The notes beneath the pieces are model-generated. The model was not told where the DNA came from. It made no database searches and saw nothing but the letters and a program-made list of their open reading frames with translations. Below, one piece after another: positions 63,634 to 64,000 of a stretch of 64,000 nucleotides of DNA. The stretch spans positions 443,684 to 507,683 of the forward strand of contig CAVVHP010000011.1 of assembly GCA_963748105.1 (NCBI GenBank), written 5' to 3'. Position numbers and translations under genes: made by a program. How positions within the stretch are numbered: the first letter of the stretch is position 1; the number at the start of each line of letters is the position of its first letter. The stretch comes from JAKAGZ01 sp963748105. GTDB lineage: Bacteria > Bacteroidota > Ignavibacteria > Ignavibacteriales > Ignavibacteriaceae.

Positions 63634-64000
63634 ATGGAAATATCTTTCTTTAAATACCGAAATAACTTCTATCTATTCCTGGTTGTAATAATTTCGTCTG
63701 CGTTGTGGAATTTGACTTCAGGGCAAAACAACAAAAATAAAGATGCACCGGATTCAGTATGGGCAATTGAAAAAAGCAGTATCGTAAATTCACAGGGTAA
63801 GCCTGAAAATGATTTAATTAAGTATATAATAGATAAACTAAAAGCGAAATCCGGAAGAGGCACAAGAGTAAGCAAAAAGGAGTTTCTTAATTATTTTGAG
63901 AGTCCGCAATCCGATACAGTTTACGCAAAACAGCTTATCAAATATGCAACTCCGCTTAGCCGGGATATTCAAAAGAAAGAGCACCAGGATTTTACTAAAT
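63634..64000 (+). CDS. Exported protein, N-terminal part only (3' end beyond the window)
   Basis: 122 codons open to the window edge, from the ATG at 63634. A signal anchor or signal peptide occupies about 11-31 (FYLFLVVIISSALWNLTSGQ). The mature part (KYIIDKLKAKSGRGTRVSKKEF, then QLIKYATPLSRDIQKKEHQDF) recalls the start of MltB-like lytic murein transglycosylases, but the diagnostic catalytic region is outside. I would not assign a function without the rest. Confidence 0.55.
   Translation, partial: MEISFFKYRNNFYLFLVVIISSALWNLTSGQNNKNKDAPDSVWAIEKSSIVNSQGKPENDLIKYIIDKLKAKSGRGTRVSKKEFLNYFESPQSDTVYAKQLIKYATPLSRDIQKKEHQDFTK

Noticed and set aside
1..64000. CRISPR arrays, tRNA genes, transposases or prophage genes
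   Set aside because: I looked for regular direct repeats, cloverleaf-type sequences, and transposase or integrase motifs and saw none that I could support.

Overview
The window reads as a chromosomal segment of an AT-rich, Gram-negative bacterium of the Bacteroidota/Chlorobi/Ignavibacteria group, most likely Ignavibacteria-like. The case rests on family content: TPR/GWxTD exported proteins, a lamin-tail/CARDB secreted protein with a FlgD-like C-terminus, DUF5522 and DUF3109 proteins, MacB-type permeases of about 810 residues, and exported parvulin (PpiC/SurA) proteins in tandem. Several genes carry clear Shine-Dalgarno sites (AGGAG). This placement is inferred from families, not from a marker-gene comparison. 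I found no tRNA, rRNA, CRISPR array, prophage or insertion sequence.

Layout. Positions 1-30603 form one long minus-strand block. Read in the direction of transcription it holds: an SDR oxidoreductase; the lamin-tail giant; a decayed peptidoglycan-binding gene; an ABC-2 exporter pair; an M61 peptidase; a PLP decarboxylase and a small membrane protein; four tandem GWxTD paralogues and a TonB-like protein; an MFS transporter; an orphan Mla-type ATPase; metG; and a parvulin foldase cluster ending in a MoxR ATPase cut by the window edge. Positions 31119-35721 are a tight plus-strand operon: DUF3109, rpoN, a membrane methyltransferase-like protein, hslV, hslU. Positions 35754-48748 hold a DUF5522 gene, an outer-membrane-like protein, carA-carB-metallophosphoesterase, an exported rubrerythrin, a DUF2231 / two-component operon and a MacB-type permease. 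Positions 48994-53804 (plus) hold NRDE, a small GNAT, egtB, egtD and a DUF819 permease. From 53837 to the end lie a VOC protein, a RimL-type acetyltransferase, valS, a GntR/DUF1648 pair, an alpha/beta hydrolase, two regulator/SRPBCC modules (HxlR-type and ArsR-type) and a truncated exported protein.

Themes. The first 30 kb are dominated by cell-envelope proteins: foldases, exported TPR proteins, TonB, secreted adhesin-like modules and exporters. The second half is mostly housekeeping (proteostasis, nitrogen sigma factor, pyrimidine/arginine synthesis, valyl-tRNA charging) plus ergothioneine synthesis and several small autoregulated modules whose palindromic operators are visible.

Caveat. Eight genes (about 16 sites) are interrupted by single-base indels, several in short homopolymers. 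Restoring one base at each site gives full-length, family-typical proteins, so most look like sequence or consensus errors rather than decay. The best candidates for poorly described biology are the four-gene GWxTD array, the terminator in the carA leader, and a small dispersed repeat family.
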